A stretch of DNA of 64,000 bases, taken from NCBI RefSeq assembly GCF_014637795.1, contig NZ_BMFD01000005.1, positions 186,001 through 250,000 on the forward strand, in the 5' to 3' direction. This document shows, piece by piece, positions 27,141 to 36,469 of the stretch. The translations under genes and the position numbers were made by a program. Under the pieces are notes generated by a model. It was not told the DNA's origin, did no database searches, and saw only the letters and a program-made list of their open reading frames with translations. Origin of the DNA: Belliella aquatica. GTDB lineage: Bacteria > Bacteroidota > Bacteroidia > Cytophagales > Cyclobacteriaceae. The number at the start of each line of letters is the position of its first letter. Position 1 is the first letter of the stretch.

Positions 27141-27221
27141 ATAATAATAGATTACGATTATTTTTTTTATTTTATACTCAGTAAATACTATCTTTATTTT
27201 GTTATTTAAAAGCTATTTGTT

Positions 27222-28142
27222 ATGAATAAATTGATAAAATTTTTCGTTTACATTTTTATAATTTCATTTTCTCTAGAATCACAGGCACAACTGGGAAATA
27301 GGCTCAAGCAGGCAGCTTCTCGAGGACTGGGAAATGCATTGGAAAAAAGAGTGGAGAAAGAAGCTGAGAAAATCGCACAAAGGCAGTTAGAGAAAGCTTT
27401 TGAAAACATCTATGGTTCAGATTTGCCTACAGGAGGTGGGTTTGATATGGGAAAAATCCTGAGCGGGATTTCAATGGATGTAGAAACAGCTTCTCAATAT
27501 AATTTTCAAGGGTACTCCACTATGCTTATCAATAGTACTGATGAAAAAGGCAAAGTTCAAGAACCTTTTGAAATGAAAACGTTCATTGATCAAGGTGGGA
27601 AAACTGTAGCAATGGAATTTGAGAATCGCGACAAAAATAAAATGGATAAAACGATTCTTATTTATGATTTGGAAAGGAATGCTTCGATTTTCCTGTTAGA
27701 CTCTGATGGAGAAAAAAGCAGTATAGCTTATGGTTATGATTTCACCAAAATGGCCGAAAGTGTGAATCTTGAAGATTGGGAAGAAGAGATGGGAAAAGAT
27801 GATTTTGAATTGAGAAAAACAGGAAATACGAAAACAATACATGGTTATGTTTGTGAGGAATATATTGCTGATTCTGAGGATGGAATAGCTACTTATTGGA
27901 TTACAAAAGATCCTATCAAAGGCAGTGCTGCTTTTTGGGGCGACAGTAACCCTCTAATCAACCCCTCTAATCACCAAGCTAAATCAATGGCTAATATTCC
28001 AAATGGCCATATGATGGAAATGTACTTTGAGAGCAAAATCGATCAGTCAAAATCTGAAATCAAAATCACTGAAATCAACGAATCTTCAGAAATCACTTTT
28101 GACATGGAAGCATATCCAAACATCTTAAAATCAAACCAATAA
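27222..28142 (+). CDS. Exported DUF4412 family protein
   Basis: A 306-residue exported protein with a signal peptide (about residues 1-22, ending SQAQ). A charged helical stretch (about 24-60; LEKRVEKEAEKIAQRQLEKAFE) looks coiled-coil-like. A beta-rich domain (about 80-300) follows, with the DUF4412-type block TKTIHGYVCEEYIAD and YWITKDPIKG. Function is unknown; these proteins are widespread in Bacteroidetes. It appears monocistronic, 80 bp after the toxin gene. Confidence 0.78.
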   Translation: MNKLIKFFVYIFIISFSLESQAQLGNRLKQAASRGLGNALEKRVEKEAEKIAQRQLEKAFENIYGSDLPTGGGFDMGKILSGISMDVETASQYNFQGYSTMLINSTDEKGKVQEPFEMKTFIDQGGKTVAMEFENRDKNKMDKTILIYDLERNASIFLLDSDGEKSSIAYGYDFTKMAESVNLEDWEEEMGKDDFELRKTGNTKTIHGYVCEEYIADSEDGIATYWITKDPIKGSAAFWGDSNPLINPSNHQAKSMANIPNGHMMEMYFESKIDQSKSEIKITEINESSEITFDMEAYPNILKSNQ

Positions 28143-28283
28143 TCTACATTAAATATGGGCTTTTGCCATGTGAAGGATGAAGAAGATTATACCATTTTCT
28201 GAATTCTTTGTACACTTTATTCATTTTGGTTTTTTGACTTGAAATTCCTTGGTATCTTGTAAGCTAAACTTACAAAGAGAGCA

Positions 28284-28784
28284 TTGAAAATATCTTTAAT
28301 CGTTGCCAAGGCGCACAACAATGTCATTGGAAAAGACAATCAGTTGATATGGAGACTTCAGTCTGATCTGAAGCTATTCAAGAAAACAACAACTGGACAT
28401 CATATCATCATGGGAAGAAAAACCTATGAATCCATGGGTAAACCCCTCCCTAATAGAACTTCAATTGTCATCACCCGCAATAAGAACTTTGAAATACCTG
28501 AAGGACATCATGTCGTTCATTCTTTAGAAGAAGCAATCAGACTTTGTATAAGCAAAAACCTTGACCAAGTTTATATTATTGGTGGTGCTCAAATATATAC
28601 TGAATCTATCCCGATGTGTGATGAAATGCTGATCACCGAAGTGGATGCAAATCCAGAAGGAGATGCTTTCTTTCCTGAATTCAATTCTTTGGAATGGAAG
28701 AAAGAGCAAAGTGAGCAATTTTCAAAAGATGAAAATAATGAATTCAACTTTGAATTTGTCACTTACAAAAGAGTTAAATCATGA
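28284..28784 (+). CDS. folA: Dihydrofolate reductase
   Basis: Reduces dihydrofolate to tetrahydrofolate with NADPH. At 166 residues it has normal length. It starts at a TTG codon, since the family N terminus (KISLIVAKAHNNVIGK) begins exactly there and no ATG is available. Asp28 is the catalytic acid in IWRLQSDL, where the usual Pro before the acid is Gln. HHIIMGRKTYESMG and VIITRN-like segments bind NADPH, and YIIGGAQIY is the late glycine motif. It overlaps the next SDR gene by 4 bp (ATGA). Confidence 0.95.
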   Translation: MKISLIVAKAHNNVIGKDNQLIWRLQSDLKLFKKTTTGHHIIMGRKTYESMGKPLPNRTSIVITRNKNFEIPEGHHVVHSLEEAIRLCISKNLDQVYIIGGAQIYTESIPMCDEMLITEVDANPEGDAFFPEFNSLEWKKEQSEQFSKDENNEFNFEFVTYKRVKS

Positions 28785-29566
28785 AAAAAAATGTCGTCTG
28801 GATCACTGGAGCATCTTCGGGAATTGGTGAAGCATTAGTATATGAATTCACAAAGGCTGATTATAAAGTAATAATTTCTTCTAGGAAAAGAGAGGCTTTA
28901 GAAAGTGTAAGATTGAAAACAAAAAATCCAGAAGATGTTTTCGTATTGCCATTAGATTTGGAACAAAGTGGAAGTTTCGATGCTACTGTTGAAAAAGCCA
29001 TATCAGCTTTTGGTCAAATAGATTTACTGATCAATAACGGTGGAATCAGCCAAAGATCACTTGCAGCAGATACAAGCTTAGATGTGGATCGTAAAATAAT
29101 GGAAATCAATTATTTTGGAACCATCGCATTAAGTAAAGCACTACTACCCCATTTTATTTCTCGTAAAAAAGGCCACTTTGGAGTAGTCAGTAGTCTGGTC
29201 GGGAAATTCGGGTCTCCATATCGTTCTTCTTATGCAGGTGCAAAACACGCACTTCATGGCTTTTTTGATTCTCTTCGTGCAGAGAATTTCAAAGAGAATA
29301 TTAAGGTAACAATGATCTGCCCAGGCTTTATAAAAACAAACGTCTCTATCAACGCATTGACGGGAGACGGAACTCCATTGAACGAAATGGATGATGCTCA
29401 AAACAAAGGAATGTCAACTGAATCTTGCGCAAAAGCCATTAGAAATGGAATTGAGAGCAACAAGGAAGAAATACTAATTGGTGGAAAAGAGACCTATGCT
29501 GTATATTTAAAAAGATTCTTCCCTAGCCTATTCTCCAAATTGATTCGAAAAGCGAAAGTGAGATAA
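28781..29566 (+). CDS. SDR family oxidoreductase (DHRS7-like)
   Basis: A 261-residue classical short-chain dehydrogenase: TGASSGIG (residues 9-16), NNGGISQRS, catalytic Ser in VVSSLVGKFG, and Tyr/Lys in YAGAKHALHGF. Arg residues after beta-2 (SSRKREAL) favour NADP. The YAGAKHALHGFFDSLR segment resembles the DHRS7 branch. It is translationally coupled to folA (4-bp overlap). Substrate unknown; the C-terminal basic tail (KLIRKAKVR) may touch membranes. Confidence 0.88.
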   Translation: MKKNVVWITGASSGIGEALVYEFTKADYKVIISSRKREALESVRLKTKNPEDVFVLPLDLEQSGSFDATVEKAISAFGQIDLLINNGGISQRSLAADTSLDVDRKIMEINYFGTIALSKALLPHFISRKKGHFGVVSSLVGKFGSPYRSSYAGAKHALHGFFDSLRAENFKENIKVTMICPGFIKTNVSINALTGDGTPLNEMDDAQNKGMSTESCAKAIRNGIESNKEEILIGGKETYAVYLKRFFPSLFSKLIRKAKVR

Positions 29567-29635
29567 ATGGATCTTCTTAAACAATCTGTTCAAGTATCTA
29601 TTTAATTCATTGAATGACAAAAATTGACCTCATAA

Positions 29636-30901
29636 ATGACCAACTATAAAGAAATAAAAGCAGAGATATTGGCTATCGGGGATGAATTGCTCTATGGTCA
29701 GATTATCGACACCAATAGTCATTGGATTAGTCAGGAATTAGACAAAATCGGAGTAAGAGTAGTGAGACGAACTACCGTTGGAGACAACAAAGCTTCAATG
29801 ATGGCAGCATTTGCAGAGGCAGAAAAACGTGCTGATATCGTCTTGATGACAGGCGGTCTTGGCCCCACAAACGATGACTTGACCAAACCGCTTTTAGCAG
29901 AATATTTCAATTGTGACATCAAGCTAGTACCAGAAGCACTGGAAGCTGTAAGGACTTTCTTTGAAAAAAGAGGAAGGGAATTAACCGATTTAAACAGACT
30001 TCAAGCTCACCTTCCAACCAAATGCACGTACATACCAAATGAAGTAGGAACTGCTCCTGGAATGTGGTTTGAAGAAAACGAGACTGTATGGATGTCCATG
30101 CCAGGCGTTCCACACGAGATGAAGAAACTGATGACAGATTTCGTCCTTCCAAAAATCAAGGAAATATTCCCTTTGCCCATTATTTATCATAAAGTAATCA
30201 AAACTGTAGGAATTGGTGAGAGTTGGCTAGCAGATTTGATTAGAGATTGGGAAAATAATTTACCTAAAAATATCAAACTAGCTTATTTACCATCTTTAGG
30301 ACAGGTAAAGTTAAGACTTACCGCCTTTGGAGATGACTATGATGAACTTCAGGCTGCTGTAGAAACTCAAATTGATTTGGTGAAGCCATACATTGAAAAA
30401 TATATTTTTGGCTACAATAAAGAAACTCTGGAAGAGTCTATCGGCAGACTTTTGAAACAAGCTGACAAAAAAGTAGCTTTAGCCGAAAGCTGTTCCGGTG
30501 GATACATTTCTCATTTGATTACCAGCATTCCGGGAAGTAGTAAATATTTCCAAGGTGCCTTAGTTCCGTATCACAACGAATTCAAGAATAGTGTTTTAAA
30601 TGTAGATCAAGACACTTTGAAAAGCTATGGGGCTGTCAGTGAACAGACAATCATTCAAATGTCAGAAAATGTCAGAAAAATGTTTGGTGCAGATTTTGGC
30701 CTAGCAAGTAGTGGGATTGCAGGCCCTGAGGGTGGATGGGCCGAAAAACCAGTTGGTACAGTTTGGATAGCTTGTGCAATGGAAGGAAAAACAATTACCA
30801 AAAAACTCCAGCTTACCCAAGATCGCATGCTCAATATCCAATTGACAGCTGTAGCGGCGCTCAATATGCTGAGATTGTGCATTAGTGGAAAAACAGAATA
30901 A
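29636..30901 (+). CDS. cinA: CinA: nicotinamide-nucleotide amidohydrolase family, two-domain
   Basis: A 421-residue protein with the standard two modules. The N-terminal MoCF-like (COG1058) domain spans about residues 5-175 with GDELLYGQIIDTNS and TGGLGPTNDDLT. The C-terminal PncC-type amidohydrolase domain spans about 258-415 with ALAESCSGGYISHLITSIPGSS and the SSGIAGPEGG motif. The C-terminal domain deamidates NMN in NAD recycling; the N-terminal domain has been reported to have ADP-ribose pyrophosphatase activity in some relatives. The N terminus is clear from AEILAIGDE. Confidence 0.95.
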   Translation: MTNYKEIKAEILAIGDELLYGQIIDTNSHWISQELDKIGVRVVRRTTVGDNKASMMAAFAEAEKRADIVLMTGGLGPTNDDLTKPLLAEYFNCDIKLVPEALEAVRTFFEKRGRELTDLNRLQAHLPTKCTYIPNEVGTAPGMWFEENETVWMSMPGVPHEMKKLMTDFVLPKIKEIFPLPIIYHKVIKTVGIGESWLADLIRDWENNLPKNIKLAYLPSLGQVKLRLTAFGDDYDELQAAVETQIDLVKPYIEKYIFGYNKETLEESIGRLLKQADKKVALAESCSGGYISHLITSIPGSSKYFQGALVPYHNEFKNSVLNVDQDTLKSYGAVSEQTIIQMSENVRKMFGADFGLASSGIAGPEGGWAEKPVGTVWIACAMEGKTITKKLQLTQDRMLNIQLTAVAALNMLRLCISGKTE

Positions 30902-30983
30902 AAATTTTATTAAATGATTTTGTAATACCTAAAATAAAATTTAATTTTAAAAGTTAGAAATAAACCCAATTAAATAAAAGAAC

Positions 30984-32294
30984 ATGGCAACTGTAGAAAT
31001 GATAATGCCCAAAATGGGTGAAAGCATTATAGAGGGAACCATCCTAACTTGGCTTAAAAAAGAAGGTGATACAATAGAGCAAGATGAATCTGTTCTAGAA
31101 GTTGCTACAGATAAAGTTGATACGGAAGTTCCCGCTACCCACGGTGGGGTATTGAAGCAAATTTTAGTAAAAGAGGGCGATGTCGTTGCTGTAGGTGCAC
31201 CGATAGCAATCATTGAAACTGATGGAGATGTTTCTAATGGAGAAAGTCCTAAAGCTGTGAAAGAAGATTCTTCTCCAAAAGAAGCATTAATTGCGGCTGC
31301 TCCAGCTCACACTGCTGCAATTGTATCAGAAGCTTCAAATAATGACTCTTCTGTAGGAGATGATAGATTTTATTCCCCGCTTGTACAGAGCATTGCTAAA
31401 GAAGAAAATATCTCAAAATCTGAATTGGCATCCATTTCTGGAACTGGCAAAGAAGGTAGAGTTACAAAAAATGATATTTTAGGATATATCAAAAACAGAG
31501 GACAGAAAACATCTGCTGCACCTGTTCCCGCTCTTAAGCCATCCGCAAGTGCGCCAATGCCTAAGGCTGAGGTTAGTATTTCTGCAAGTGATGAAATTAT
31601 CGAAATGGATCGAATGCGTAAGATGATTGCGCAGAGAATGTTAGATTCTAAAAGAATTTCTCCTCATGTGACGTCCTTCGTTGAAGCAGATGTAACCAAT
31701 ATAGTTCTATGGAGAAACAAGGTGAAAGATGCTTATAAGAAAAAAGAAGGTGAGGCATTAACCTTCACTCCATTTTTTGTTCATGCTGTTGCCAGAGCGA
31801 TCAAGGATTTTCCAATGATCAATATTTCTGTTGACGGAGATAAGATTATTAAGAAAAAAGACATCAATATTGGTATTGCTGTTGCATTGCCAAGTGGAAA
31901 TCTGATCGTTCCAAATATCAAAAACGCAGATCAGTTTAACCTAACTGGATTATCTAAAAAAGTAAATGATTTGGCTCTAAGAGCTAGAAACAATAAGCTT
32001 TCACCAGACGAACTAGGAGGAGGAACCTATACAATTTCGAATGTAGGTTCATTTGGTAACGTGATGGGAACTCCGATCATTATGCAACCACAAGTTGCAA
32101 TTCTTGCTGTAGGAGCCATAACCAAAAAACCTGCTGTCGTAGAAACTCCAACAGGAGATGTAATTGCTATAAGACATAAAATGTTCCTTTCACATTCTTA
32201 CGATCATCGTGTCGTAGATGGCTCATTAGGAGGAATGTTTGTAAAAAGAGTAGCAGATTACCTGGAAGAATTCAATTTAGATACTGAGTTATAA
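30984..32294 (+). CDS. 2-oxo acid dehydrogenase E2 component (dihydrolipoamide acyltransferase)
   Basis: A 436-residue E2 with one N-terminal lipoyl domain (about residues 2-78; lipoylated Lys44 in ATDKVDTEV). An Ala/Pro-rich linker and a peripheral-subunit-binding domain follow (about 127-165; FYSPLVQSIAKEE, GTGKEGRVTKNDI). A second linker leads to the catalytic acetyltransferase domain (about 205-436) with the active-site His408 and Asp412 in DHRVVDG. Single-lipoyl architecture and the MATVEMIMPKMGESI start are closest to branched-chain 2-oxoacid E2 proteins of Bacteroidetes. E1 and E3 genes are not adjacent. The gene ends in a terminator shared with the convergent kinase gene. Confidence 0.92.
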   Translation: MATVEMIMPKMGESIIEGTILTWLKKEGDTIEQDESVLEVATDKVDTEVPATHGGVLKQILVKEGDVVAVGAPIAIIETDGDVSNGESPKAVKEDSSPKEALIAAAPAHTAAIVSEASNNDSSVGDDRFYSPLVQSIAKEENISKSELASISGTGKEGRVTKNDILGYIKNRGQKTSAAPVPALKPSASAPMPKAEVSISASDEIIEMDRMRKMIAQRMLDSKRISPHVTSFVEADVTNIVLWRNKVKDAYKKKEGEALTFTPFFVHAVARAIKDFPMINISVDGDKIIKKKDINIGIAVALPSGNLIVPNIKNADQFNLTGLSKKVNDLALRARNNKLSPDELGGGTYTISNVGSFGNVMGTPIIMQPQVAILAVGAITKKPAVVETPTGDVIAIRHKMFLSHSYDHRVVDGSLGGMFVKRVADYLEEFNLDTEL

Positions 32295-32333
32295 AAATTA
32301 AAAAGGAGGTCAATTGACCTCCTTTTTAATTTT
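32294..32333. terminator. Bidirectional terminator, 40-nt perfect palindrome
   Basis: AAAATTAAAAAGGAGGTCAA is followed without any loop by its exact reverse complement, ending ...TTTTTAATTTT. It begins at the E2 stop and contains the stop codon and last codons of the convergent histidine kinase gene (stop at 32310-32312). Confidence 0.9.
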
Positions 32334-35204
32334 ACTTTCAAAATACTTTTTGATTATAAGGGCTATATCTTTTACCTGCACTGGCTTTGCGATATAGGAA
32401 TCCATACCAGTCGCAATTGCTTCATTGATGTCATCTTGAAAAGCATTTGCTGACAACCCGACAATTGGAATATTTCTTTTAGTTTCTAAACCTTTGATGA
32501 TTTTTGTAGCTTCCAATCCATTCATTTTTGGCATCTGAATATCCATAAAAATCAAGTCAAAATCTCTGTCTTTTACAAAGTTCACTGCTTCAAGTCCATT
32601 GTTTGCAATCGTAACTTCATAACCCAATTCTTTCATCAACATTTTCATAAATTTCAAATTGGTCTCATTATCTTCAACCAATAAAATAGACATTGGATAA
32701 GATTTGGCCATTTGTTCCCATATAAAATCCTCCTCCTCAATAGAACTTGAGCTATCTAAAACATGCTCTTCCTCTGTCCAAACTTTCCCAAAAATATTAA
32801 ATGAAAATGTAGATCCCTTGCCCTCTTTACTCTCAATTTTCAACTCACCCCCCATTAATTCTATGAGTTTGTTCGATATTGCTAGACCTAAACCTGTACC
32901 TCTATATTCTCTAGTAGCGCTTCCATCTACCTGAACAAAAGGTTCTATTAAAGAATCAATTTTATCTTTAGGAATCCCTATTCCTGAATCAGTAATTGAG
33001 AAATGTAAAATAACATTGCTTTCTAAAAATGCCTCTCCAAACATTTGTATTGATATTTCTCCATCTCTTGGAGTGAACTTGATTGCATTTCCAATTAAAT
33101 TAAATAAAATCTGTCCTAACTTCTCTTTGTCAAGCTCAATATACTCTGGCATTAAAGGCCCAAATTGGTATTTGAGCTTAATGTTTTTTTCTTGAATCAA
33201 AGCAGTAAAAATTTTTAAAATCTTCTCTACTTCTTTTTTGAAATGAAATACCGAACCTTCAAGCTTCATCATGCCCGATTCAATTTTAGAATAATCCAAA
33301 ATATCATTAATAATTCCTGAAAGAGACTGCCCAGAATCTTTTATGACTTGCAAAAATTCTTTTTGATTTTTACTTAACTCGGTTTTTTCCATCAATCCTA
33401 TGATCCCAAGAAGCCCGTTCATAGGAGTTCGGATTTCATGGCTCATATTTGCGAGAAATTCAGACTTTGCCCGATTAGAAAGCTCTGCAGATTCCATTGC
33501 TTCTTGGAGACCCTTTTCCCAAAGCTTTTGGCCCGTGATATCTCTTGCTATAGAAATCATCCTTTCCTCATCCAATTTAAAAAGTCTAGTTTCATAGATT
33601 TTTTTTCCAGACCTAGAAATAGCTTCAAACTCAATTGTTTCGAGCTTTCCAGTTTTCCTAGCTTTTTCAAAACCTTCCATGATCTTATGATTCAATGGTT
33701 CCGGAAGAATTTCCATAATCGTTTTACCCATGGAATCTTGTGCCGAACTAATCAGCAAAGAATCATCTTGTACAAAATAATCTAAAAAAACACCTTCATT
33801 ACTATATATAAAAATGATGTCGGGTAGACTTTTAAGTACAGAAACCAATCTATTATTACTCTTCAATAACTCTTGCTCCGACAAATAGCGATCATTACAA
33901 TCAGTACAAATCCCTACATTTCCAGTAAATTGTCCCTGATCATCAAAAAATAATTTTTCAAAAACTCTAACTCTCAACCATTCACCGTTTTTATGTAAAA
34001 AGTCAAACTCAATAGAAAAGTTATCTAAACGCTTTTCTATAGAATCAGTAATTACACTATTGAGCCTATTTAAATCCTCCTTAGAAATATATTTATGAAA
34101 ACTTGTTCTAAAACCATCCGCTTCATACCCTAAGACATCCTTGACCTCAGAACTTACACTAGTCATTTTTCTCTGAGAATCTTGAAAATAGATAAATCCT
34201 TTGGATTCCTGAAGTAGCAAGCTTTGTTGTTTGAATAGGCCCTTGATCTTTTCAGAATTCTCTTTTAATATTTCATTAGAAATCCTCGCATTTTTTATAA
34301 ATCGATATAATATCAAAATTACCAATAGCAGTAAAAACATTAATCCAATCAAAAGATAAAAGTAGGTACTATAAATGCCCGCTGTAGCTATCCGCTTATC
34401 TTGAATGAAAACAACAGATAAGGTGTCCTCCAGTGGATATAAATTGAAAGGATATTGAAAAATAATGGCTTCAAATTGTTTACCTTCAATTTCATTGATC
34501 AAAAAACCTTGATAACCACCTCTAAGACCATTCTTCACATCTTTGTCTAATTTTTCAGATGTAGATGGTAGGATTTTATACCCTGGCCTGGGGAGATATT
34601 CATATAAACCAAAAAGCTCACCATTTCTATACAATAGCTTTTCACTTGACAATCCTAAATAGTAATTTCCTAATTCATCACCCAGAAATCTATCCAAATT
34701 AAAAATACCAATGATTTCAACTCCTTTTGATGGATTTTCAAATTTGATTTTACTAGACCTGCTTTCAAGTATAAAATCTTCAGAGTCTAAAATTGACTTA
34801 TTGAAATTATTCTTTTCATCAAAATGAAAGGATACTGTTTTGTTTGGAAAAGAAACAATTAGGGTATCCAATATATTCCTATGGTTATTGAAAATCCTTC
34901 TCGCACGCATTTCAAAAGCTAATTCTTCATTCCCGCCTCTTTCATAGGTCCACGGTTCGAGATTATTCACGAAAAAGATTAAATCTTCGTAGGTTGTCTC
35001 AAACTTATTTTGAATTTCCTTTGCCGCAAGTTCTACCTGTTTATTAAGAAACTGCTCTCTCGCATCCAACTGATTGTCTGTTAGCGCATTAAAAAAATTG
35101 AATGCTAAAAAGAAAATTAGCATCACCACAACAACACCAGTTGCTACAAACCAACGATATGCGGTGCTATAACTTTTTGAAAATCTTGAATCAAACTCTA
35201 TCAT
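32310..35204 (-). CDS. Membrane hybrid histidine kinase
   Basis: A 964-residue hybrid kinase. TM1 (about residues 18-40), a periplasmic sensor region (about 41-275) and TM2 (about 278-300) are followed by two PAS-like domains (about 325-440 and 455-565). HisKA carries FLANMSHEIRTPMNG, the HATPase NLIGNAIKF, DSGIGIPKD and GTGLGLAIS, and the C-terminal receiver LLVEDNETN, FMDIQMPKMNG and KP. The last residues, KKEVN and the stop, are encoded inside the terminator palindrome. The start codon overlaps the stop of a Cache-type lipoprotein gene by 4 bp, so the two products are probably made together as a signalling pair. No separate output regulator lies nearby. Confidence 0.94.
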   Translation of the reverse strand: MIEFDSRFSKSYSTAYRWFVATGVVVVMLIFFLAFNFFNALTDNQLDAREQFLNKQVELAAKEIQNKFETTYEDLIFFVNNLEPWTYERGGNEELAFEMRARRIFNNHRNILDTLIVSFPNKTVSFHFDEKNNFNKSILDSEDFILESRSSKIKFENPSKGVEIIGIFNLDRFLGDELGNYYLGLSSEKLLYRNGELFGLYEYLPRPGYKILPSTSEKLDKDVKNGLRGGYQGFLINEIEGKQFEAIIFQYPFNLYPLEDTLSVVFIQDKRIATAGIYSTYFYLLIGLMFLLLLVILILYRFIKNARISNEILKENSEKIKGLFKQQSLLLQESKGFIYFQDSQRKMTSVSSEVKDVLGYEADGFRTSFHKYISKEDLNRLNSVITDSIEKRLDNFSIEFDFLHKNGEWLRVRVFEKLFFDDQGQFTGNVGICTDCNDRYLSEQELLKSNNRLVSVLKSLPDIIFIYSNEGVFLDYFVQDDSLLISSAQDSMGKTIMEILPEPLNHKIMEGFEKARKTGKLETIEFEAISRSGKKIYETRLFKLDEERMISIARDITGQKLWEKGLQEAMESAELSNRAKSEFLANMSHEIRTPMNGLLGIIGLMEKTELSKNQKEFLQVIKDSGQSLSGIINDILDYSKIESGMMKLEGSVFHFKKEVEKILKIFTALIQEKNIKLKYQFGPLMPEYIELDKEKLGQILFNLIGNAIKFTPRDGEISIQMFGEAFLESNVILHFSITDSGIGIPKDKIDSLIEPFVQVDGSATREYRGTGLGLAISNKLIELMGGELKIESKEGKGSTFSFNIFGKVWTEEEHVLDSSSSIEEEDFIWEQMAKSYPMSILLVEDNETNLKFMKMLMKELGYEVTIANNGLEAVNFVKDRDFDLIFMDIQMPKMNGLEATKIIKGLETKRNIPIVGLSANAFQDDINEAIATGMDSYIAKPVQVKDIALIIKKYFESKIKKEVN

Positions 35205-36205
35205 TTAATTGCCACATCTAGGATCAACCAATTCAACCTTTTCATATCATAGGATTTAACTTCATAAATTTCTAATCCTTCTTCAAGATCATAGTTAGTT
35301 CCTCCTGCTAGCATCAAATGGGATATCATTTTCCTAACTTCTCTGCTCTTACTCTTGAATAAATTATATTCTTCAGGTCGAAAACTATCTAGTGTAATTG
35401 TCTGTAAATAAGTGTGATTTTTAAGAGGTGGCAAAGAAAGTGCTTCTATTGCTTTTGGCTTACCTGCGACCACAGTCCCCGTTTGATCGATAATCACCAA
35501 TTGACGACTTGTCTTTGCTAAGTAATTTTCAAGTATTGAGTTTATCGAAATATCAAAAGCCAAAACCATCTTTAATTGATCTTCAAAATATATTGGATTC
35601 AATAGAGATAAAACCCAACCCTTTCCTACTGGATCTATATAAATTTCATCTACCCATACTAAATCTCTGTTTGGGTTATTCTTTTCGTCTGCCTTATAGT
35701 AAAAATTAAAAGATGTAACATCCAAGTCAGGATCTAACATGGTTCGAGCGTCATAAGGAGGATAAAGTCTATTCAGCTGTATTGCACTATTAAAATAAAC
35801 TTGAGTGATGACATCATTATCCTTCAAAACTTTCTTAAAAACATCATCAAGTGGATTGGTCAAATAAATCATTTCCTCCACAGCCTCTTTATCCAATCCA
35901 GTTGTAGGGATATACAGCGTACTTTTCTTTGGATCAGCATTAGGTGCTGCATTGGCAAAAGTACCCTCAATTTTATATTTTAACCTATCAGCATTTTTTA
36001 AAACATCCTCTTTGTTTGAAAAAAGATCTAAAATCGTTGTCTCAATTTTCTCTATTTCTTGTTCTAAAAGCTCAAAATCGTACTCAATTAGGGAAATAAA
36101 GGTTTGAATTTCCATAGGCATCTCGGAAGACAACTTCTCTTCTTTTGAGCCACAGGAAAATGTAAAAATCAGAATAAAAAGAGGTAGGAAACCAAATCGC
36201 TTCAT
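35201..36205 (-). CDS. Lipoprotein with Cache-like sensor domain, coupled to the kinase
   Basis: A 334-residue lipoprotein: hydrophobic signal residues 4-17 ending in F-S and Cys18. A helical segment (about 40-75) leads into a domain resembling double Cache/PDC sensors, with QVYFNSAIQLNRLYPPYD, then WVDEIYIDPVGKGWVLSLLNPIYF and LAFDISINSILENYL. Cache domains normally sit inside chemoreceptors and kinases; here the domain is a separate lipid-anchored protein without a TM helix. The gene overlaps the hybrid kinase by 4 bp (ATGA). I infer that it works as a detached ligand-binding subunit for that kinase. The exact Cache subfamily needs a profile search. Confidence 0.75.
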   Translation of the reverse strand: MKRFGFLPLFILIFTFSCGSKEEKLSSEMPMEIQTFISLIEYDFELLEQEIEKIETTILDLFSNKEDVLKNADRLKYKIEGTFANAAPNADPKKSTLYIPTTGLDKEAVEEMIYLTNPLDDVFKKVLKDNDVITQVYFNSAIQLNRLYPPYDARTMLDPDLDVTSFNFYYKADEKNNPNRDLVWVDEIYIDPVGKGWVLSLLNPIYFEDQLKMVLAFDISINSILENYLAKTSRQLVIIDQTGTVVAGKPKAIEALSLPPLKNHTYLQTITLDSFRPEEYNLFKSKSREVRKMISHLMLAGGTNYDLEEGLEIYEVKSYDMKRLNWLILDVAIK

Positions 36206-36229
36206 ATTTCTCTAGGAGTTTTCCTAAAG

Positions 36230-36469
36230 CTAAAGATTTTCAAGCTGTTTTTGAAGACTTTGACCCATTTCTTTGAATCTAATATTCACGGCATCCCAAA
36301 ATTCCCCCTCACAGAATACATCTAAGTCAGCTTCTTCTAAGATATCCATTTCAGGAACTTTGAAAGTTTGTTCCATTGGACCTAATTCGAATTTGATTAA
36401 GTACTTATTGTTCCATGAAAAGATTGATATTCTGATATCCTCTTTTACAAACTCTTTTACAACTCTCAT
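36230..36469 (-). CDS. Small conserved-looking cytoplasmic protein (79 aa)
   Basis: I do not recognise a named family. The 79-residue acidic protein has no signal peptide or TM segment and alternates short strands (ISIFSWNNKYLIKFEL) with a C-terminal helix (FWDAVNIRFKEMGQSLQKQLENL). Its start overlaps the last base of the OsmC stop, so it is very likely translated, and the pair forms an operon. It is probably a real gene, because the coding frame is tightly packed between OsmC and the lipoprotein gene (24 bp gap). Confidence 0.7.
   Translation of the reverse strand: MRVVKEFVKEDIRISIFSWNNKYLIKFELGPMEQTFKVPEMDILEEADLDVFCEGEFWDAVNIRFKEMGQSLQKQLENL

Noticed and set aside
33438-33785. 115-codon open frame opposite the membrane kinase
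   Set aside because: It is a shadow of the kinase gene with no signal or family feature.
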